Assembly (NCBI RefSeq): GCF_002813425.1
Contig: NZ_PHUL01000001.1
Span: 1,116,001 to 1,180,000, forward strand
DNA length: 64,000 bases
Direction: 5' to 3'
From: Cellulophaga sp. RHA19
GTDB lineage: Bacteria; Bacteroidota; Bacteroidia; Flavobacteriales; Flavobacteriaceae
The notes below the pieces were generated by a model that saw only the letters and a program-made list of their open reading frames with translations, did not search any database and had not been told where the DNA came from. The translations under genes and the position numbers were made by a program. Positions 34,148 to 43,351 of the stretch are shown here, piece by piece (the first letter of the stretch is position 1; every line of letters begins with the position of its first letter).

Positions 34148-34786
34148 TTAGGCAGTAGGGTCTGGTGTCATCCTTAAATAAGGTTTAATTTCTTCTACAC
34201 CTTTAGAGAATATTTTTTCTGCATCACTAGTAGCAATAGCAGGACTAACAACTACTTTTTCTCCATTTTTCCAATTGGCAGGTGTAGCTACTTTATGATT
34301 TGCTGTAAGTTGTAAAGAGTCTATTACACGCAACAACTCATAAAAATTACGACCTGTAGAAGCAGGGTACGTAAGTGTTAATTTTACTTTTTTATCTGGC
34401 CCAATTATAAAAACAGAACGTACTGTTAAGTGGTTGTCTGCGTTTGGGTGTATCATATCATATAATGTAGATACTTTTTTGTCTTCATCTGCAATTATAG
34501 GAAAAGTAACTGTAGTATTTTGTACTTCGTTAATATCTTTAATCCACTCGTTATGAGAAGCTGCACCATCTACGCTTAATGCAATCATTTTTACATTGCG
34601 CTTATCAAACTCATCTTTAAATTGTGCAGCAGTACCTAATTCTGTAGTACAAACTGGAGTAAAATCTGCCGGATGAGAAAAAAGAATTCCCCAGCTATCA
34701 CCTAAATAATCGTATAAATTTATTGTTCCTACAGAACTGTCTGCAGTAAAATCTGGTGCTTCATCACCCAATCTTAAACTAGCCAT
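34148..34786 (-). CDS. 1-Cys peroxiredoxin (Prx6 family)
   Basis: 212 residues. Reduces peroxides through a single peroxidatic cysteine, C46 in HPADFTPVCTTEL. The long C-terminal region (about 150-212) and the absence of a resolving Cys place it in the Prx6/1-Cys group rather than AhpC. It is cytoplasmic with no signal peptide. It stands alone between its own promoter-like element and a terminator. Its reductant cannot be told from the sequence. Confidence 0.95.
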   Translation of the reverse strand: MASLRLGDEAPDFTADSSVGTINLYDYLGDSWGILFSHPADFTPVCTTELGTAAQFKDEFDKRNVKMIALSVDGAASHNEWIKDINEVQNTTVTFPIIADEDKKVSTLYDMIHPNADNHLTVRSVFIIGPDKKVKLTLTYPASTGRNFYELLRVIDSLQLTANHKVATPANWKNGEKVVVSPAIATSDAEKIFSKGVEEIKPYLRMTPDPTA

Positions 34787-34822
34787 ATTATTGTATTTTT
34801 AATTAAAAATCTGTTTACCCTA

Positions 34823-34830
34823 CAAAATTA
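34823..34830 (-). promoter_or_regulatory. Probable -7 element of the peroxiredoxin gene
   Basis: Minus-strand TAATTTTG matches TAnnTTTG exactly, about 37 bases before the start codon. The -33 element is unclear (a TTTAC lies about 16 bases further upstream). Confidence 0.4.
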
Positions 34831-34887
34831 GTAGATTATTTGTTTGTAAAGCGTTAAAATAGGTTAAACTTTGTGTAAATTAGAGAG

Positions 34888-35985
34888 TTAAAACAGAAAC
34901 TTTAACTGTACGCTAATACTTTCTTGTTCTGGTTTTTTCTTGTCTGAAGTATTTAAGTTTGCCAATGAAATGCCTAATAAGCGAACTGAATTTTCAAGCT
35001 TTTCTTGGTATAATAATTCTTTTGCTATTTCTAAAATCAAATCTTTATCTGCAATAAAATAAGGTATAGTTTTACTTCTTGTCTGCAAAGTAAAATCGCT
35101 ATACTTAATTTTTAAAGTAATTGTTTTACCCGCAATTTTGGTTTTCTTAAGTCGGCGTTCTAATTCGCTAGCAATATTTTCTAATCGTTCTAGCATAAAA
35201 ATTTCACTACTTAAATTTTCATTAAAAGTACGTTCTGCACCAACAGATTTTGGTATTCGGTTTGGTTTTACAGGGCTATTGTGTATGCCTCTAACAACGT
35301 GGTAGTAGTAGGCTCCACTTTTACCAAAATTATTTTCTAAAAACTCTAAGGTTTTATTTTTAAGATCTAAACCCGTAAATATGCCTACTTTGTACATTTT
35401 TTCTGCGGTAACCTTACCTACACCATAAAATTTACGAATTTCTAACTCTTCTAAAAAAGATAAAACTTCTTCTGGGTTAACCGTTTTTTGTCCGTTTGGT
35501 TTGTTGTAATCACTTGCAACTTTGGCAATAAATTTATTTATAGATATGCCTGCAGAAGCGGTAAGTCCTAGTTCATTAAAAATACGTTCTCTTATTTCTT
35601 TTGCAAGTAATGACGCAGACGGATTCCCTTTTTTGTTTACCGTAACATCTAAATAAGCCTCGTCTAAAGAAAGCGGTTCTACCAGATCTGTATAGTCGTA
35701 AAAAATGGCTCTAATTTTTTGTGATATTTCTTTATACCTAGCAAACCTGGGTGGTACAAAAATTAAATCTGGACAATTACGTTTTGCCATATAGCCACTC
35801 ATAGCAGAGCGTACGCCAAATTTACGAGCCTCATAACTAGCCGCAGAAACAACACCTCTTTTTTCGCCGCCGCCAACAGCCAATGGCTTACCAATAAGCT
35901 CAGGATTATCTAACTGTTCTACTGATGCGTAAAAGGCATCCATATCTACATGAATAATTTTTCGTAAAGGTAAATCCTTGGTCAT
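34888..35985 (-). CDS. dinB: DNA polymerase IV (Y family)
   Basis: Translesion DNA polymerase of about 365 residues. The first catalytic motif HVDMDAFYASVEQ and the second SLDEAYLDVT carry the metal-binding carboxylates. The helix-hairpin-helix region (FYGVGKVTAEKMYKVG, about 180-195) and the little-finger domain (240-350) follow, and a short clamp-binding-like tail ends in LKFLF. The start is placed at the ATG at 35983-35985; the TTG two codons upstream is less likely. A TAnnTTTG box lies only 3 bases before this ATG, so the mRNA may be almost leaderless. It is divergent from the next gene with 27 bases between the starts. Confidence 0.94.
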   Translation of the reverse strand: MTKDLPLRKIIHVDMDAFYASVEQLDNPELIGKPLAVGGGEKRGVVSAASYEARKFGVRSAMSGYMAKRNCPDLIFVPPRFARYKEISQKIRAIFYDYTDLVEPLSLDEAYLDVTVNKKGNPSASLLAKEIRERIFNELGLTASAGISINKFIAKVASDYNKPNGQKTVNPEEVLSFLEELEIRKFYGVGKVTAEKMYKVGIFTGLDLKNKTLEFLENNFGKSGAYYYHVVRGIHNSPVKPNRIPKSVGAERTFNENLSSEIFMLERLENIASELERRLKKTKIAGKTITLKIKYSDFTLQTRSKTIPYFIADKDLILEIAKELLYQEKLENSVRLLGISLANLNTSDKKKPEQESISVQLKFLF

Positions 35986-35988
35986 ACA

Positions 35989-36024
35989 CAAATTTACGGT
36001 ATATTTAGGTTGATGAAAACAAAA
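35989..36024 (-). promoter_or_regulatory. dinB promoter overlapping the divergent gene
   Basis: Minus-strand TTTTG (36024-36020) and TAAATTTG (35996-35989) are 23 bases apart. The -33 element lies inside the first codons of the divergent gene, and the -7 box ends 3 bases before the dinB ATG. Confidence 0.5.
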
Positions 36025-36681
36025 GAAAAAACAGCTATTGTCTTAGGTGCAACCGGTGTAACTGGTAGTGCTTTGGTATCTTTATTAACTCACCATAATG
36101 CGTATGCAAAAATAAAGCTATTTTCTAGATCTATAAGTGGTTTTACTCACCCAAAAATTGACGAATACATAGTAGACCTTCAAGATTTAGAAAAACATAA
36201 AAGTAGTTTTACTGCAGATGAGGTGCATTGTTGTATTGGAACTACTAAGGCCAAGACACCCAATAAAGAAACTTATAAAAATATAGATTACGGCATACCA
36301 TTACAAGCCGCAAAATTATGCAAAGAAAATGGTATTGGTACATATATGGTTATATCTGCCTTAGGAGCAAATGCATCTAGTTCGGTTTTTTATAATAAGA
36401 TAAAAGGCCAAATGGAAAATGATGTAATTGCGTTACAAATACCAAAAACACATATACTGCAACCGTCTTTAATTGCAGGTAAAAGAGATGAAAAAAGAAT
36501 GGGCGAGTGGTTGGCAAAACAGTTTTTTAAGGTGTTTCAGTTTTTACTAATTGGTTCTTTAAAAAAATACAGACCCATACCCCCAGAAACAATTGCAAAA
36601 GCTATGGTTTGGTTAGGAAATAATGAAGAAAGTACTATAAAAATACAGTCTGATAAGATTAAAGAATTAGGAGAGGAATAA
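36013..36681 (+). CDS. NAD(P)-binding Rossmann protein (HTATIP2-like short-chain type)
   Basis: 222 residues with the N-terminal nucleotide motif GATGVTGSAL (about 13-22), then a typical extended/atypical SDR fold (CCIGTTKAK, VISALGANASSSVFYNKIKGQ). The order and spacing resemble HTATIP2/oxidoreductase-like proteins that bind NADPH. The substrate is unknown. The ATG at 36013 is chosen over the TTG directly before it. It overlaps the CYTH gene by one base (TAATG), so both are one operon. Confidence 0.88.
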   Translation: MKTKEKTAIVLGATGVTGSALVSLLTHHNAYAKIKLFSRSISGFTHPKIDEYIVDLQDLEKHKSSFTADEVHCCIGTTKAKTPNKETYKNIDYGIPLQAAKLCKENGIGTYMVISALGANASSSVFYNKIKGQMENDVIALQIPKTHILQPSLIAGKRDEKRMGEWLAKQFFKVFQFLLIGSLKKYRPIPPETIAKAMVWLGNNEESTIKIQSDKIKELGEE

Positions 36682-37154
36682 TGGTAGAAATAGAACGTAA
36701 GTTTTTAGTAAAGAGTGATGCTTTTAAAGCTGAAACAATTTCTAAAAAAAGAATAGTACAAGGTTTTTTAAATACAGATCCAGAGCGTACTGTTAGGGTT
36801 AGAATAAAGGGCGATGATGGTTTTTTAACCATAAAAGGAAAATCTAACAGCACGGGAACATCTAGGTTTGAGTGGGAAAAGCAAATACCAGTTAAAGAAG
36901 CAGAAGCATTGCTTAAGTTGTGTGAAGAAGGTGTAATTGATAAAATACGTTACAATATTACTGTAGCAAACCATTTATATGAAGTTGATGAGTTTTTTAG
37001 TGACAACCAAGGTTTAATTGTTGCCGAAGTTGAGCTAAACGATGAGGATGAGGAGTTTGTAAAACCAAACTGGTTAGGAGAAGAGGTTACTGGTGATATT
37101 AAATATTATAATTCTCAGTTAAGTAAAAATCCTTTTAAAAATTGGAGCTTATAA
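36681..37154 (+). CDS. CYTH domain protein (possible triphosphatase)
   Basis: 157 residues covering one CYTH domain. The signature ExExK appears at the start (VEIERKFLV), followed by alternating charged strands (TVRVRIKGDDGFLTIKGK, SRFEWEKQIP, EVDEFF, AEVELNDEDEEF) that line the tunnel of this family. Members hydrolyse inorganic triphosphate or related compounds with Mg. The family's short bacterial form has this length. Translation is coupled to the preceding gene. A strong hairpin terminator follows. Confidence 0.92.
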   Translation: MVEIERKFLVKSDAFKAETISKKRIVQGFLNTDPERTVRVRIKGDDGFLTIKGKSNSTGTSRFEWEKQIPVKEAEALLKLCEEGVIDKIRYNITVANHLYEVDEFFSDNQGLIVAEVELNDEDEEFVKPNWLGEEVTGDIKYYNSQLSKNPFKNWSL

Positions 37155-37160
37155 AACATA

Positions 37161-37190
37161 AAAGTCTAGTAAAATGTACTAGACTTTTTT
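37161..37190 (+). terminator. Bidirectional terminator between CYTH and rimK-like genes
   Basis: A perfect 11-bp stem (AAAGTCTAGTA / TACTAGACTTT) with a 5-base loop is followed by a T run on the plus strand. A short T run on the minus strand also serves the converging rimK-like gene. Confidence 0.88.
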
Positions 37191-37202
37191 ATTTGTTTTT
37201 CT

Positions 37203-38594
37203 TTAGTTAGACGTGTAGTTCAGTTTTTTCTCAATAGCTCTAATCATAACATTAGCAATATCTAAACCAGTTGCATACTCTATACCTTCTAAACCTGGAG
37301 AAGAGTTTACCTCTAACAATAAAGGACCCTTATTAGAACGTATAATATCTACACCAGCAACAGCTAGGTTTAATATTTTTGCAGCTTTAACTGCTAGTTT
37401 ACGTTCCTCAGACGTTATTTTAATTAATGATGCCACGCCACCTTGGTGAATGTTAGCTCTAAATTCTCCTTTTTGAGCTTGGCGCTGCATAGATGCTACA
37501 ACTTTTCCGTTTACCACAAAGCAACGAATATCTTGCCCGTTTGCTTCTTTAATAAACTCTTGCACCAATATGTTTGTTTGTACACTTTTAAAAGCGTTAA
37601 TAACACTTTCTGCAGCTTTATTGGTTTCTGCTAAAACAACACCTTTACCTTGTGTGCTTTCTAATAATTTTATAATTAACGGCGCACCATTAACCATACG
37701 TATAAGGTCTTTGGTATCCATAGGAGATTTTGCAAAACCAGTAATGGGAATGTCAATATCGTTTTTAGAAAATAACTGAGAAGCAAATAATTTATCTCTA
37801 GACTGTGTAATTGCTTCTGCGGTGTTTAAGCAATACACCCCAAGGTTGTCAAACTGTCTAATTAAAGCACAGCCATAAAATGTAACCGATGGTTTAATTC
37901 TAGGTATTACGGCATCAAACTTATTTAAAACATTACCGCCTCTGTAGCGTATTTGTGGCGATTTTGTATCTAGTTTCATATAAGCGTTTTCTACATTTAA
38001 AAAAACAACTTCATGGCCTCTAGCTTCACCAGCTTCTATAATTCTCTTATTACTATATAAATTAGGATTACTGGCTAATAATGCAATTGTTAACCCCGAT
38101 TTTTCGGCCATATGAGATGCGTACTTTTTCTGAATTTCTTCTTCAGAAAAATTTTGCATACAATAGCTTTCTGCAGGGTTTACAATGTAGCGTTGGTTTA
38201 TTGCCTCACGACCTAATAACATACGGTATTCCATAGTGTCTCTGTTGGCAAGTGTTAGCTCTACACTATGTATGTTGTTCCCTAGTTTGATAGTGGTTTT
38301 TACCACTAAACGCTCTTCAGAAATGCCCACAGAACTTTTTACAGTTCTACGGTCTACTAAAGGAGCCTCACAAGTAATAGTTACGCTTCTGTTTTCTTGT
38401 ATAGGGTTTACCTCAAACCTTACCCATTCTTCAGAACCTTTGTTGTAGACCTTTACATTATTAGCTTGTATAGAAGATGTTTTTGCGCCAGAGTCTACAC
38501 GTGCTTTTATAGCAGGTATGCCTAGTTCTTCAAAAACACACCACTCTTCTCCTCCAATAACTTGTAATCCTTCAAATTTAGTAGTATTGCCCAT
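37203..38594 (-). CDS. RimB-RimK fusion: zinc-protease-like domain plus ATP-grasp glutamate ligase
   Basis: 463 residues in two parts. Residues 8-150 match the ATP-dependent zinc protease (PF05618, RimB-like) fold, with the retropepsin-like motif [10 protein letters not shown] at 33-42 and MLLGREAI near 125-135. Residues 165-460 are a RimK ATP-grasp domain ([63 protein letters not shown]). In E. coli RimK adds glutamates to ribosomal protein S6 and RimB acts with it; here both are in one chain. The substrate in this organism is inferred. The gene is single and the promoter is not clear. Confidence 0.92.
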   Translation of the reverse strand: MGNTTKFEGLQVIGGEEWCVFEELGIPAIKARVDSGAKTSSIQANNVKVYNKGSEEWVRFEVNPIQENRSVTITCEAPLVDRRTVKSSVGISEERLVVKTTIKLGNNIHSVELTLANRDTMEYRMLLGREAINQRYIVNPAESYCMQNFSEEEIQKKYASHMAEKSGLTIALLASNPNLYSNKRIIEAGEARGHEVVFLNVENAYMKLDTKSPQIRYRGGNVLNKFDAVIPRIKPSVTFYGCALIRQFDNLGVYCLNTAEAITQSRDKLFASQLFSKNDIDIPITGFAKSPMDTKDLIRMVNGAPLIIKLLESTQGKGVVLAETNKAAESVINAFKSVQTNILVQEFIKEANGQDIRCFVVNGKVVASMQRQAQKGEFRANIHQGGVASLIKITSEERKLAVKAAKILNLAVAGVDIIRSNKGPLLLEVNSSPGLEGIEYATGLDIANVMIRAIEKKLNYTSN

Positions 38595-38666
38595 AGGTAT
38601 TATCTTATATTATAATAACTACGAATGTAACTTAAAAATGAATATTACTATGTTTTCTTAAGGCTA

Positions 38667-39062
38667 TTATTTTGCTAATATTCCGTCTTTTTCAATTAGT
38701 GGAATTGTGGTTAAATTTGCTTCTGTAACTGTGTTTTTCTCAAAGGTAAAACGTTTTTCAAAAAGCTTGTTATCAGCAAAAAAAGTTACAAAAAACTCGT
38801 TGTTTAATTGTAAAACATCTTCTTGTACCATTTCTACTTTTGCGTATGACTTACCATCTAGTTTAGCAATAGAATGCCTCATTGTAGAGGTTATTTTGTC
38901 ATTGTCATAACCTTTAGAGACAACCAGTACCATTTCTATGGTTTCTGCTCTATTGTTAATTACATAAACATTCCATTCTTTATCTAAAAACTCTTTGTTA
39001 AACTCGTGTATAATAGCAACGTGTACATCTTTAACCACTGGTATTACGATGTCTTTTTTCAT
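38667..39062 (-). CDS. Conserved hypothetical protein
   Basis: 131 residues, cytoplasmic by composition, with no signal or membrane segment. It appears mostly beta-strand (VHVAIIHEFNKEF, EWNVYVINN, IEMVLVVSKGY, FFVTFFADNKLFEKRFTFEK), possibly one small beta-sandwich. I do not recognise a family. It is 23 bases after pheS in the same direction and so probably cotranscribed with it, which suggests a constitutively expressed protein. Confidence 0.78.
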   Translation of the reverse strand: MKKDIVIPVVKDVHVAIIHEFNKEFLDKEWNVYVINNRAETIEMVLVVSKGYDNDKITSTMRHSIAKLDGKSYAKVEMVQEDVLQLNNEFFVTFFADNKLFEKRFTFEKNTVTEANLTTIPLIEKDGILAK

Positions 39063-39085
39063 CTATTTATAACTTTTAAGTTGTT

Positions 39086-40105
39086 TTACAAAGCACTTTT
39101 AAATTGCTCTAAAAAGCGAACATCGTTTTCACTTAACAAACGAATATCTGTAATTTGGTGTAATAACATAGCAATACGGTCTATACCAACGCCAAAGGCA
39201 AAGCCAGAGTATTCTTCTGGGTCTATGCCACAGTTTTTAAGTACGTTAGGGTCTACCATACCACAACCACCAATTTCTAACCAACCTGTTCCTTTGGTAA
39301 TTTTATAGTCAGACTCTGTTTCTAAGCCCCAATACACATCTACTTCTGCACTAGGCTCTGTAAATGGAAAGTATGATGGACGTAAACGAATTTTAGATTT
39401 TCCGAAAAGCTCAGTTGTAAAAAACTGTAATGTTTGCTTTAAATCTGCAAACGAAACATCTTTGTCTATATATAAACCTTCTATTTGATGAAAAAAGCAG
39501 TGAGAACGAGCAGAAATTGCTTCGTTTCTGTATACTCTACCCGGAGAAATTGTACGTATAGGTGGCTTGTTGTCCTCCATATACCTTACCTGTACAGATG
39601 AGGTGTGCGTACGCAACAAAACATCTGGGTTGGTTTGTATAAAAAAGGTGTCTTGCATATCTCTTGCTGGATGATACTCTGGCAAATTAAGTGCAGTAAA
39701 GTTATGCCAGTCGTCTTCAATCTCAGGACCTTCAGAAACATTAAAACCTATTCTAGAAAAAATCTCTATAATTTGGTTTTTTACAATAGATATTGGGTGT
39801 CTTGCGCCAATAGATATTGGCTGTCCTGGGCGTGTTAAGTCACCGTAAACACTGTCACTAACTGTAGAGCTAGCTAAGGCATCTTTTAAAGAGTTTACCT
39901 TTTCTGTAGCAGCATTTTTAAGCTGGTTTATAGTTTGTCCAAACTCCTTTTTTTGTTCGTTTGGCACATTTTTAAACTCGGCAAAAAAGTCATTTAATAA
40001 TCCTTTTTTACCTAAATATTTTATTCTAAAACTTTCTATTGCTTCTAAGTCTGTTGATGTAAACTCGTTAACTATGGCAATATGTTTTTTTATTTCATCT
40101 ATCAT
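39086..40105 (-). CDS. pheS: Phenylalanyl-tRNA synthetase alpha subunit
   Basis: 339 residues, catalytic subunit of the alpha2-beta2 enzyme. The N-terminal coiled coil for tRNA binding (1-90) is followed by the class II core: [13 protein letters not shown], motif 2 [19 protein letters not shown], and motif 3 [14 protein letters not shown]. The pheT partner is not adjacent, as is common in this phylum. The phenylalanine-pocket segment around [10 protein letters not shown] looks normal. The start ATG follows the sulP terminator hairpin by 6 bases on the minus strand, so the promoter must overlap that hairpin. Confidence 0.96.
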   Translation of the reverse strand: MIDEIKKHIAIVNEFTSTDLEAIESFRIKYLGKKGLLNDFFAEFKNVPNEQKKEFGQTINQLKNAATEKVNSLKDALASSTVSDSVYGDLTRPGQPISIGARHPISIVKNQIIEIFSRIGFNVSEGPEIEDDWHNFTALNLPEYHPARDMQDTFFIQTNPDVLLRTHTSSVQVRYMEDNKPPIRTISPGRVYRNEAISARSHCFFHQIEGLYIDKDVSFADLKQTLQFFTTELFGKSKIRLRPSYFPFTEPSAEVDVYWGLETESDYKITKGTGWLEIGGCGMVDPNVLKNCGIDPEEYSGFAFGVGIDRIAMLLHQITDIRLLSENDVRFLEQFKSAL

Positions 40106-40110
40106 AACAC

Positions 40111-40158
40111 AAAAAATCCAATACAGGGCAAATTTAGCAATTATTCCCGTATTGGATT
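40111..40158 (-). terminator. Rho-independent terminator of the SulP gene
   Basis: On the minus strand AATCCAATAC and GTATTGGATT form a 10-bp stem extended by GGG/CCC, followed by six T. It lies 28 bases after the sulP stop and immediately before the pheS start. Confidence 0.85.
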
Positions 40159-40185
40159 GTATTAATTAATGTTTTGTAGTCACAT

Positions 40186-42051
40186 TTAATAGGTGTCTTT
40201 TACATTTTCTTTAACCCACGCAACAGCATCATCAAAATTAGAGAACAAATGCTCAGTAGGAATTAGGTCAGGAATAATGTCTATACGTTCCATCATATAC
40301 CTAGGTTGTTGTAGTAAATCTACAAAAAGCACGTTTACATTATTTTTTTTAAGATCTACCAAAACATCTTCCATTGCATACAAACCAGACTGGTCCATAT
40401 ACTGCATTCTTCCGGTTCTAATAATTACAGTACTTGCAGTACTAGGTATTTGTGAAGCCAATTGTTGAAATTCACTAGTAGAGCCAAAAAACAAAGGGCC
40501 TTTAATGTGTTTAATAAATACTTCTTCTTTTAAATATACAGGAAAGTTGGCTTCATCTTTCCAGGCTTTTTCTTGTAAGAGCGATTTAACATCGGAACGT
40601 TCTGCGGTTAAGTCTCCAATTTTTTTCATAAACATTAAGGATGCAATAACAAGTCCAATACCTACCGCATACACTAAGTTCCAAGTTGAAGAAAGCACCA
40701 ATACAACAAGCATTATTATAACTTCTGAACTTACTTTAAATGGTCCAATTTTTAAGTCGCGCGGCAAACTAGGAATAGCTTTTAAGCCTTTATAATCCAT
40801 AACACCAATACCTACTGTAATCAAAATACCAGCTAATACACCAGCAGGAATTTGAGAAGCAATAGGTCCTAAGGCTAGTAAAACAACCAAAAGTAGCACA
40901 CCTGCAACCATACCAGATAATTTTGTTTTACCGCCAGAATTAATGTTTACCACAGTACGTATAGTAGCACCAGCACCAGGAATACCATTAAAAATAGCAG
41001 CTATTGTATTACCAATACCTTGACCAATTAACTCTTTGTTTGGCTTGTGCTTTGTTTTTGTCATATTATCTGCAACAACAGATGTTAATAAAGAATCTAT
41101 AGCACCCAAAAGTGCCAATGTTAAAGCAGTAAATATATACGGAGTTAATGAGGTTATGCTAAACTGGGTAAAAATGGCCATATTTGGAGTTGGAATACCA
41201 GAAGGAATTTCCTCGATTCGTCTATATGGTAATTTAAATAAAAATGCTACGCCAGAGACAGCTATAAGCGCCACCAATGTACTTGGTATAGCTGTAGTAA
41301 TACGCTTAAAACCGTATATAATAAATATTGTTGCTAATGCTAGTGCTAGCTCTAACCAATTAATTTGTTGCAAAGCCCTTGGTAATATTTTTAAAGAACC
41401 CATTACGCCAGATGCTTCTTTAGCAGCCAAGGTTTTTGCTTCTTTAAGTGTATCTGCATCTGTAACAGTATTGGCTCTTTTTATGGTTTCTTCAAAGTGA
41501 TCTAAAACCAAAATACCTTCGCCAGCTTGTTCTTTAAGTATGTTTTCTAAAATAACTTCTTCTGCCTGTGGTTTAAATTGATTTACAAAATCTTGATCTT
41601 CCTTTGGATAATAGCCAATTGCTGGCAGTATTTGAGTTATTAAAATGATAATTCCAATAGCGGTCATAAAACCAGATACAACCGGGTAGGGTATGTATTT
41701 TATATATTTACCCATACCTAATAAACCAAGACTAATTTGCATTAATCCGGCTAAAATAAATACGGTTAATATATAGGGTAAAGCTGTTTCTACATCGCCA
41801 TCATGAATGGCAATTATACTTGCTATAACAACCATACTTACAGCTGTCATAGGTGCAGTTGGACCAGAAATTTGTGTGCTTGTGCCTCCAAATAGTGCCG
41901 CAAAAAAACTAATAAAAATAGCTCCGTATAAACCAGCGGCAGGGCCAAGACCAGAACTAACACCAAATGCCAATGCTAATGGTAGGGCAACAATGCCTGC
42001 TGTTATACCACCAAAAATATCTCCTTTTATATTAGAGAAAAGATTTTTCAT
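40186..42051 (-). CDS. SulP family anion transporter with STAS domain
   Basis: Membrane transporter of 621 residues. The SulP core (about 10-520) has the family signature ISGPTAPMTAVSMVVIAS near residue 60 and about 12 hydrophobic segments. A cytoplasmic STAS domain (about 530-615, VIIRTGRMQYMDQSGLYAMED) follows. An insertion at about 140-215 between membrane segments is charged and helical and longer than usual. The beta-carbonic anhydrase gene lies 126 bases upstream in the same direction, so the substrate is probably bicarbonate rather than sulfate (inference from context, as in BicA-type SulP proteins). Confidence 0.92.
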   Translation of the reverse strand: MKNLFSNIKGDIFGGITAGIVALPLALAFGVSSGLGPAAGLYGAIFISFFAALFGGTSTQISGPTAPMTAVSMVVIASIIAIHDGDVETALPYILTVFILAGLMQISLGLLGMGKYIKYIPYPVVSGFMTAIGIIILITQILPAIGYYPKEDQDFVNQFKPQAEEVILENILKEQAGEGILVLDHFEETIKRANTVTDADTLKEAKTLAAKEASGVMGSLKILPRALQQINWLELALALATIFIIYGFKRITTAIPSTLVALIAVSGVAFLFKLPYRRIEEIPSGIPTPNMAIFTQFSITSLTPYIFTALTLALLGAIDSLLTSVVADNMTKTKHKPNKELIGQGIGNTIAAIFNGIPGAGATIRTVVNINSGGKTKLSGMVAGVLLLVVLLALGPIASQIPAGVLAGILITVGIGVMDYKGLKAIPSLPRDLKIGPFKVSSEVIIMLVVLVLSSTWNLVYAVGIGLVIASLMFMKKIGDLTAERSDVKSLLQEKAWKDEANFPVYLKEEVFIKHIKGPLFFGSTSEFQQLASQIPSTASTVIIRTGRMQYMDQSGLYAMEDVLVDLKKNNVNVLFVDLLQQPRYMMERIDIIPDLIPTEHLFSNFDDAVAWVKENVKDTY

Positions 42052-42177
42052 ATTATTAAAATGATTTTTAGAACGATTTAATTTTTGTAATTTAAAAAGA
42101 ACTAACGATTTATAAAATATACAATAAAAATGCTATAACTACGTAAACGTAGTCATTATCATCTTGTAATTTTTGTG

Positions 42178-42807
42178 CTAATCTAAAAATTTTACTTCTC
42201 CAGAATTAATATCGTACATAGCGCCAACAATTTTTACTTCGCCATTCTTTTGCATTTCAGCAAGAACATCACTTTCGGCAACAATTCTATCTATAGTTAA
42301 TAAAACATTTTTTTCTGCAACATGGTCTACAAAATCTAGATTTTTAGAGTTGCGCAAGCTTTTATCTTTTGGCTCAGTAACAGCATTTACAGCGGGCTTA
42401 ATTTTAGCTAGCATTGCTGTTAGGTTTCCTAACTCTGCATTGTCACAAGCACCTTTTATTGCACCGCAACTGGTGTGTCCTAAAACTACAATTAGTTTTG
42501 TGCCTGCTAGTTTGCAACCAAATTCCATACTGCCTAAAATATCTTGATTTACAAAGTTACCTGCAATACGTACACTAAAAATATCTCCTAATCCTTGATC
42601 AAAAATTAACTCTGCAGATACTCTAGAGTCTATACAGCTTAAAATAGTAGCAAATGGAAACTGCCCCTCACTAGTGTCATTTACCTGTTCTAACAGGTTA
42701 CGGTGGGCTTTTAAATTGTTTTGAAACCTTTGGTTTCCTTCTTTTAAAAATTGCAATGACTTTTCTGGTGTCATTGTAGCTTGTGTTTCTTTTGTATGCG
42801 CCTTCAT
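42178..42807 (-). CDS. can: Beta-class carbonic anhydrase
   Basis: Interconverts carbon dioxide and bicarbonate. In its 209 residues the zinc ligands C58, H111 and C114 are visible (LSCIDSRVS and LGHTSCGAIKGA), with the Asp60-Arg62 dyad. It begins with a plain cytoplasmic N-terminus. It lies upstream of, and in the same direction as, the SulP transporter, which fits a bicarbonate-uptake pair. The 208-base region before it, up to the end of the next gene, is AT-rich; I see no clear promoter in it. Confidence 0.95.
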   Translation of the reverse strand: MKAHTKETQATMTPEKSLQFLKEGNQRFQNNLKAHRNLLEQVNDTSEGQFPFATILSCIDSRVSAELIFDQGLGDIFSVRIAGNFVNQDILGSMEFGCKLAGTKLIVVLGHTSCGAIKGACDNAELGNLTAMLAKIKPAVNAVTEPKDKSLRNSKNLDFVDHVAEKNVLLTIDRIVAESDVLAEMQKNGEVKIVGAMYDINSGEVKFLD

Positions 42808-43015
42808 AAAAATAATTAGGTTTTATATAAGTTTAATTTTTGATAATAAATAGCCTATAAATGAGCTTAAAAAGCAAACTTATAGCTAGTGAAATTTAAA
42901 GCTCTGAAACTAGATTTAGAACTAAAAATATATATAATAATTTTAATTAAAAGTAATGTTTTACTTTTTGGGTGTAGTATGTTTTAGTATTTAATACTAA
43001 AAATATAACTAAGGA

Positions 43016-43291
43016 TTAACTTAGCTCTGGAGGTGGTAATAGTAGGTTAAAATGTGGTTTAGAGTAGTTTTTACTACAATAAACAGGTATAATAGTAGAT
43101 TTAAATGGATGTAAAAATGTCCAATTAGTGGTAGAAGATATAATCTCTAAAGAATTGCATTCTTCATCTTCACCAGAATTAATTGTTACAGATATTTCTA
43201 TATTATCATCTAAATGCAAAAGTACAGTTGGGGTAATAATAATACCAACTATTAAAATTGCTAAAAATATGGATGAAAACTTTTTGAACAT
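43016..43291 (-). CDS. Small exported or membrane protein, unknown
   Basis: 91 residues. Residues 5-28 form one hydrophobic segment (signal peptide or anchor). The rest is acidic (SGEDEECNSLE), holds two Cys (about 44 and 72) that could form a disulfide, and ends with a Pro-rich LLPPPELS. I recall short flavobacterial exported proteins with PPPE-like tails near receptor genes, but no receptor is adjacent here. It lies 60 bases after the last aerotolerance gene in the same direction and may be transcribed with it. Function unknown. Confidence 0.65.
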   Translation of the reverse strand: MFKKFSSIFLAILIVGIIITPTVLLHLDDNIEISVTINSGEDEECNSLEIISSTTNWTFLHPFKSTIIPVYCSKNYSKPHFNLLLPPPELS

Positions 43292-43351
43292 TATAATTTA
43301 TAGGAGCGGCAAATGTATAAAATTTAAAATTAGGCGGTATTAAACTTAAAA

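Noticed and set aside
36010..36012. TTG as start of the Rossmann-type gene
   Set aside because: An ATG follows directly at 36013 and fits the family's N-terminus before GATGVTG.
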